From NCBI GenBank assembly GCA_023150055.1, contig JAKLLP010000012.1:1-15905 (forward strand): a stretch of DNA of 15,905 nt, given 5' to 3'. The notes beneath the pieces were generated by a model. That model saw nothing but the letters and a program-made list of their open reading frames with translations. It was not told where the DNA came from and did no database searches. The translations under genes and the position numbers were made by a program. Position 1 is the first letter of the stretch. Each line of letters opens with the position of its first letter. Source of the stretch: Gammaproteobacteria bacterium (GTDB taxonomy: Bacteria; Pseudomonadota; Gammaproteobacteria; Steroidobacterales; GCA-2729495). This document shows, piece by piece, positions 12,126-15,905 of the stretch.

Positions 12126-12863
12126 ATGAATGACAGATCGGTGGGGCCTCGGGCAGCACGTACCCCAGCTGCGGTAGCGGCGCTGTCCTGTCTCCTGGCA
12201 GCGGGGTGCGCCGGTGAGCAACGCGTACCGCCACAGGAGCCGCCCCAGCCCGCTGCACCGCCGGTGGTACCGGTCACCGGGCCGGCTGCCGGTGTCTCGC
12301 CGGTTGCACCCGCCGCGGTCGACGAGTCCGATGCCGGAGTGGCACCGGCTCCGCCCACCGCAGTAGAGCCGGCCCGCCCGGCGGCGCACACGGATGTGCC
12401 GCGACCCCCGACACCCACCGGCAGCGCCCAACCGGCGCCCAAGGCGACTCCAGCCAAACCGCCTGCCGCCGTCGCGACCTCTCGGCCGGCCAGCCCGCCA
12501 TCGCTGCCGAAGCCAGCCACCGCACCCGTCGCCTCGACTCCGTCACCGCTTGACCTGGCGGGTCTCGAGACGCGGCTGCGGGAAACCAAGGCCATCGGCA
12601 TGTTCACGAAGATTTCGCTCAAGAACCAGGTTGATGACCTGCTGGACAAGTTCCGTGCGTACTATCAGCAGCGCGCCAAGACGACTCTCTCCGAACTTCG
12701 CCGACCGTACGACATGCTGCTCCTCAAGGTGCTCTCGCTTCTGCAGGACAGTGACCCACCACTCGCGCGTGACATTGTCGCCTCGCGCGAGGCCATATGG
12801 GGCATCCTCGCGGATCCAGAGAGGTTTCGGGAATCCAACCTGATGGCAGGAGAAACGCCGTGA
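12126..12863 (+). CDS. Proline-rich lipoprotein of unknown function
   Basis: A 245-residue protein from the ATG at 12126, with GGGAGGA 3 bases upstream; a frame open to 12045 lies over the terminator region. The signal peptide ends AALSCLLAAGC with lipobox AAGC. Residues about 35-145 are a Pro/Ala-rich low-complexity linker (PPQEPPQPAAPPVVPVTGPA and onward). Such linkers often span the periplasm or cell wall. The C-terminal 100 residues are a folded, probably helical domain: LDLAGLETRLRETKAIGMFT, then KISLKNQVDDLLDKFRAYYQ, then RRPYDMLLLKVLSLLQDSDP. I do not recognise a named domain, though it looks conserved. Its stop overlaps the GTG start of the next gene (GTGA). The layout suggests an anchored periplasmic adaptor, which is inference only. 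Confidence 0.82.
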   Translation: MNDRSVGPRAARTPAAVAALSCLLAAGCAGEQRVPPQEPPQPAAPPVVPVTGPAAGVSPVAPAAVDESDAGVAPAPPTAVEPARPAAHTDVPRPPTPTGSAQPAPKATPAKPPAAVATSRPASPPSLPKPATAPVASTPSPLDLAGLETRLRETKAIGMFTKISLKNQVDDLLDKFRAYYQQRAKTTLSELRRPYDMLLLKVLSLLQDSDPPLARDIVASREAIWGILADPERFRESNLMAGETP

Positions 12864-13126
12864 ACAGCCGTGTACGGGGCTTGGCCCTGATCGTCGCGAC
12901 CACGACGCTGTACCCGGGGAATTCGGTTGCTGCGGATGATGCCGCCGGCGACGTTCCCCTCGCGCGGGACTTGGCCGCCGTGATTGCTCTGCAGGGCTTG
13001 CCCTGCGGTCAGGTCGTCAGCGCCAGTCAACAGGCCGAGAATGATTACCTGGCCTCATGCCAGGATGGCAATCGCTACCGGGTGTTCGTGAACGCCGATG
13101 GTCGCGTCATCGTGGAAAAAAAATAG
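12860..13126 (+). CDS. Small exported protein coupled to the proline-rich lipoprotein
   Basis: An 88-residue protein starting with GTG at 12860, overlapping the upstream TGA, with AGGAGA 7 bases upstream. The signal peptide (RVRGLALIVATTTLYPGNSVAA) cleaves probably after VAA. The mature domain reads DLAAVIALQGLPCGQVVSAS, then QQAENDYLASCQDGNRYRVF, and ends VNADGRVIVEKK. It is a compact alpha/beta segment whose two Cys (in LPCGQ and ASCQD) probably form a disulfide in the periplasm. The pattern PCGxV...ENDYxxxCxxGxRYRVxVxxDGRV is familiar from small uncharacterised proteobacterial proteins; no function is known to me. Coupling suggests it works with the lipoprotein. Confidence 0.82.
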   Translation: MNSRVRGLALIVATTTLYPGNSVAADDAAGDVPLARDLAAVIALQGLPCGQVVSASQQAENDYLASCQDGNRYRVFVNADGRVIVEKK

Positions 13127-13224
13127 GCGCGGCGACCACTCGGGACGGCAAGACACGATCGCGGTAACGCCAGTCGGGCTTTACCCGTTGCGTTCCGCCA
13201 CAAGCCGCTCGGACGGCCTTCCGA

Positions 13225-13461
13225 TCAGTCATGAGCCCCGGAGGTTCTGCCGTTGCGCGACACATCGCGGCGCCGGCGCAGCGTTTCGCGGACATTGCGG
13301 ATGGCAATAATGGGCAGGTATGCAGTGACTTGTGCGTTGACCGCGAGTGCGGCGCATTCGCCTTCGTAGAGTCGAGTGACCTCCTGGATCGGCACCTGCC
13401 ACTGCCTCGCCAGGAACTCGATGTCGCCCCGGGGCCGGGGTTTCACTCGCTGGTCAGACAT
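13225..13461 (-). CDS. DUF3562 domain protein
   Basis: A 78-residue protein from the ATG at 13461; the nearest SD-like CGGAG is 12 bases upstream, a little far. The sequence IEFLARQWQVPIQEVTRLYE, then GECAALAVNAQVTAYLPIIA, then IRNVRETLRRR follows the DUF3562 pattern: an N-terminal helix-turn-helix-like unit (A-x-x-x-x-V-x-x-V-x-x-L/I-Y-E), then a helix around YLPxxAxRxVRExL. The family is small, soluble and of unknown function, and is frequently found near stress and envelope genes in proteobacteria. The last 12 residues (DVSRNGRTSGAHD) are polar. It is convergent with the small exported protein gene and divergent from the NhaA remnant. Confidence 0.85.
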   Translation of the reverse strand: MSDQRVKPRPRGDIEFLARQWQVPIQEVTRLYEGECAALAVNAQVTAYLPIIAIRNVRETLRRRRDVSRNGRTSGAHD

Positions 13462-13562
13462 TGGGATCTAGCTCCGTTGAGGTCGGCTTTCACTGCAGGT
13501 TACCGCGCAGCGACCCGCGGACACGGTACGCGGGCGCACAGAGGGAAAGGAGATTTCTCGCC

Positions 13563-13773
13563 ATGAGTGACGAGCGGCAGACCAACACGGATCTCTGGAT
13601 CAACGACGGTCTGATGACGTTGTTTCTTCGTTCTTGCTGCCCTGGAGCTCGAGCGGGGAATCGTCCTGGGCGCGCTCAACAATCCGCGCATGGCCGCGTT
13701 GTCCGTCGCAGCATCCGTCTTCTCCGCTGTGGCCGGTCTCACGTTTCGGCCGTGGGCTTGGGAGCGAGGGTGA
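13563..13773 (+). pseudogene. NhaA-type Na+/H+ antiporter remnant, truncated and frameshifted
   Basis: The ATG at 13563 has an excellent SD (AAAGGAG, 9 bases upstream) and begins MSDERQTNTDLWINDGLMTL. At about 13623 a one-base shift is needed to continue with FFVLAALELERGIVLGALNN and PRMAALSVAASVFSAV, ending at TGA 13771. The joined reading follows NhaA helix II and beyond (WINDGLMxLFFFVVGLELKREFVxGELxxPRxAALPxxAAxGG), where the catalytic Asp residues lie further downstream and are absent here. The usual first 50-60 residues of NhaA are also missing. Frame 13461-13967 reads on with MAAGTAPPNEARGSG, possibly a further shifted remnant of the next segment, but this is weak. NhaA exchanges sodium for protons in the inner membrane; this copy cannot. 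Confidence 0.72.
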
Positions 13774-14093
13774 GTATGGCTGCCGGCACGGCGCCGCCGA
13801 ACGAAGCCCGCGGCTCTGGGTGTTCGGCTGTTGCGAACGAGTGTCGGGGCTGTCTGTGCGGTAGCAAACATTGCCGAGACGCAACGCGGGCCGCGGACCG
13901 GTCGCGTTGCAGCGTCGCGCACGTTTGGATAATGTCGCCTGGCGCCGGCACCGCATGCACGTGGTAAGGTGTCCGTCTCCACCCAGCGCGCAGCGTCGAA
14001 GACGCCTGCCATCCGCCTCGGTCTGAACGCCGGCAGTCCTGACTGGAACCGTACGGAGGCACCTGCCGATACCCCCTGCGAGGTTGCAATTTC
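13774..14093. other. Intergenic region before the cyclic glucan synthase
   Basis: No intact gene is seen. The left part may be decayed NhaA sequence. It contains GCAACGCG/CGCGTTGC (13881-13888 and 13903-13910), a perfect 8-base inverted repeat with a 14-base loop. TTGCAG (13907) followed by GATAAT (13928) is a possible promoter, but its spacing of 15 is short. The promoter of the glucan synthase probably lies here. Confidence 0.45.
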
Positions 14094-15905
14094 GTGCAAA
14101 GAGCCTGGCTGCTGAAACGACGCGCGCGCCGGGCCGGTCGGCGCCTGTCCGACAGCATGTCGCGAATTCCCCCGTGGGATAACCAAGACGTACTGCGCGA
14201 AGATCTCTTCAGCATCGAGCGACTCGAGCAACATGCGGCCAGCCTCGCTGGCGCCCAGCAGACGACTCTCAAACCAGTCCGGCGCCCGCCACTCGGCGTG
14301 CGACTCGACGACAATGAAGCGGTGCTGCTCAACGCCTATCGCGCCATCGCGAAGGCAGTAGGCGAGGAGCGCTCCATCACCCCGGCAGCCGAGTGGCTGC
14401 TCGACAACTTTCACCTCGTCGAGGCACAGATCTGGGAGATCCGCGAAGATCTGCCGCCGGGCTTCTACCGGCAGCTGCCCAAGCTCGCCAGCGGGCCTTT
14501 CATGGGCTATCCGCGCGTGTTCGGCATCGCGTGGGCGTACGTTGCCCATACCGACAGCCACTTCGATCCCGACACGCTGAGGCGGTTCGTCCAGGCCTAC
14601 CAGCGTGTGCAACCGCTGACTATCGGGGAACTCTGGGCGGTTGCCATCACATTGCGCATCGTGCTGGTGGAGAACCTGCGCCGCGCCGCCCAGGCCATCG
14701 TCGGCGGACGCGCTGCGCGCCAGGCGGCAGATGACCTCGCCGACCGGTTGCTGGGCGTCAACGGGCGGCCAGTCGAGCCCGATGCCCTTATTCGGCGCTT
14801 CGACGACGGCGTCACCATGCCGGGCTCCTTCCTCGTCCAGCTGGTGAAGCGGCTGCGCGATCAGGACCCCGAAATGACGCCCGCGGTCATGTGGCTCGAG
14901 GAGCGGCTCACGGCGCAGGGAACGACGGCGGAGGCGGTCGTGCGCGATGAACACCAGCGACTGGGTGGCTCGAACGTGACCGTGCGCAACATCATCACGA
15001 GCATGCGCCTGATATCCGCCATCGACTGGGCGGATCTGTTCGAGAGCATGAGTCTGGTCGACGAGGCGCTGCGAGCCTCCAGCGACTTTGCGCAGATGGA
15101 TTTCGCAACGCGCAATCTGTACCGCAGCAGCATCGAAGAGCTCTGCCGGGGCTCGAAACTCACCGAGCTGGCGGTCACCCACGCGGCCATCGCCGCCGCG
15201 GCCGAGGGCGCCGGCACCGAGGCCCGCCGCGGCGACCCCGGGTACTACCTGATCGCCGCGGGGCGCGGGGCCTTCGAAGCGGCAGTGGGATACCGGGCGC
15301 CATTGAGGCGTCGGCCGGGCCGCTGGATCATCAGGCACGGCGCCAGTCCTTATATCGGCGCGATCCTGCTGACCACCCTGATCGTATTGGCAATGCCCCT
15401 GCTGGCGCTCGGCATGCAGGAGATCGGCGACTGGCGATTTCTGTTCCTCGGAATCCTCGGGCTGGTTCCCGCGCTGGACGCCGCGGTCGCGCTCGTGAAT
15501 CGCACGGCGACCTGTGGGTTCGGAGCGACGATTCTTCCTGGCCTGGCGCTGCGCGAGGGCGTGCCGCCGCAGTTACGGACACTCGTTGCCGTACCGGTAC
15601 TGCTCACGACACCGGCGGCAATCGAAGAGGAGATCGAACGGCTGGAGATTCACCATCTCGCCTCGCCGGAGGGCGATCTCCATTTCGCGTTGTTGTCGGA
15701 CTGGGTCGATGCAGCCACCGATCGCACCGCAGCCGACGAGGCGCTGCTGGACACGGCAGCCAGTGGTATTGCGCGGCTGAATCAGCGCTACCCGCCCGGC
15801 CCGGCAGGCGACCGCTTCATGCTTCTCCACCGGCGGCGCGTGTGGAGCGACGTCCAGCAGCAGTGGATGGGATGGGAACGAAAGCGTGGCAAGCTCCATG
15901 AGCTC
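14094..15905 (+). CDS. ndvB: Cyclic beta-1,2-glucan synthase, N-terminal part (runs off the right edge)
   Basis: 604 codons from the GTG at 14094, open to the window end. An AGG about 10 bases upstream is the only SD, and a CTG at 14043 is an alternative start. Family segments: PPWDNQDVLREDLFSIERLE (25-44), AAEWLLDNFHLVEAQIWEIR and DLPPGFYRQLPKLASGPF (about 98-137), then HTDSHFDPDTLRRFVQAYQR. Two membrane helices follow at about 417-440 (YIGAILLTTLIVLAMPLLA) and 446-465 (RFLFLGILGLVPALDAA). The start of the GT84 glycosyltransferase region is LREGVPPQLRTLVAVPVLL, and the last part (RYPPGPAGDRFMLLHRRRVW, MGWERKRGKL) is typical of the family. Full-length proteins have roughly 2,800 residues, with GT84 then GH94 domains, and make cyclic osmoregulated periplasmic glucans from UDP-glucose in the inner membrane. 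Only about one fifth is visible, so integrity cannot be judged. Confidence 0.93.
   Translation, partial: MQRAWLLKRRARRAGRRLSDSMSRIPPWDNQDVLREDLFSIERLEQHAASLAGAQQTTLKPVRRPPLGVRLDDNEAVLLNAYRAIAKAVGEERSITPAAEWLLDNFHLVEAQIWEIREDLPPGFYRQLPKLASGPFMGYPRVFGIAWAYVAHTDSHFDPDTLRRFVQAYQRVQPLTIGELWAVAITLRIVLVENLRRAAQAIVGGRAARQAADDLADRLLGVNGRPVEPDALIRRFDDGVTMPGSFLVQLVKRLRDQDPEMTPAVMWLEERLTAQGTTAEAVVRDEHQRLGGSNVTVRNIITSMRLISAIDWADLFESMSLVDEALRASSDFAQMDFATRNLYRSSIEELCRGSKLTELAVTHAAIAAAAEGAGTEARRGDPGYYLIAAGRGAFEAAVGYRAPLRRRPGRWIIRHGASPYIGAILLTTLIVLAMPLLALGMQEIGDWRFLFLGILGLVPALDAAVALVNRTATCGFGATILPGLALREGVPPQLRTLVAVPVLLTTPAAIEEEIERLEIHHLASPEGDLHFALLSDWVDAATDRTAADEALLDTAASGIARLNQRYPPGPAGDRFMLLHRRRVWSDVQQQWMGWERKRGKLHEL

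Noticed and set aside
11651..12649. 332-codon Gly/Ala-rich open frame on the minus strand
   Set aside because: It runs antisense across two genes and a strong terminator; the Gly/Ala richness is the complement of the Pro/Ala-rich lipoprotein linker.
13500..15338. 612-codon open frame on the minus strand
   Set aside because: It lies entirely opposite the cyclic glucan synthase, whose plus-strand translation matches a known family along its full length. The minus product is Arg/Pro/Gly-rich with no motif; it is an antisense artefact of high GC.

Overview
This is a GC-rich chromosomal stretch of a Gram-negative bacterium, most likely a gamma- or beta-proteobacterium. Several lipoproteins carry clear lipoboxes, one protein carries a VPLPA-type exosortase sorting tail, and there is an OmpA-type peptidoglycan-binding protein, a DUF3562 protein and the start of a cyclic beta-1,2-glucan synthase. 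No rRNA, tRNA, CRISPR array, integrase or insertion sequence was seen. The content looks like an envelope and general-stress island: many small membrane proteins and lipoproteins, a Crp/Fnr-type regulator and a diguanylate cyclase.

Layout, left to right. (1) 1-2073, minus strand: a 26-aa membrane peptide, a YqjD/ElaB-like (DUF883) protein, a YqjE-like holin-superfamily protein, a YqjK-like protein, a small lipoprotein, and a frameshifted ferritin-like gene running off the left edge. (2) 2286-3548: a secreted VPLPA-CTERM protein on the minus strand, then a decayed Fe/Mn superoxide dismutase remnant and a 19-aa membrane peptide on the plus strand. (3) 3611-5621: a phospholipase-D/cardiolipin-synthase-like lipoprotein (minus) and an endonuclease/exonuclease/phosphatase protein (plus), divergent with overlapping 5' ends. 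(4) 5730-7082, minus: lmo0937-family membrane protein, a two-helix membrane protein and an unknown exported protein. (5) 7583-9419, minus: a 68-aa protein coupled to a TTG-started diguanylate cyclase, then a Crp/Fnr regulator. (6) 9716-13126, plus: a GlsB/YeaQ-type protein, a DUF4398 lipoprotein coupled to a DUF4398-OmpA lipoprotein, a glycine-zipper protein with a strong terminator, and a proline-rich lipoprotein coupled to a small exported protein. (7) 13225-15905: DUF3562 (minus), a frameshifted NhaA antiporter remnant, and the first 604 codons of the cyclic glucan synthase.

No clearly new multi-gene system was found. Two patterns stand out. First, gene decay is concentrated here: the ferritin-like, superoxide dismutase and NhaA genes are frameshifted or truncated, and the phospholipase-D protein has lost the core of its second HKD motif through a clean in-frame deletion. 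Second, a short motif close to AGCGNACAGAC recurs in intergenic DNA in the sense orientation, about 60-70 bases before several of the small stress-type genes. That makes it a candidate operator or promoter element for a local regulon. All family calls come from reading the translations by eye; no database search was run.
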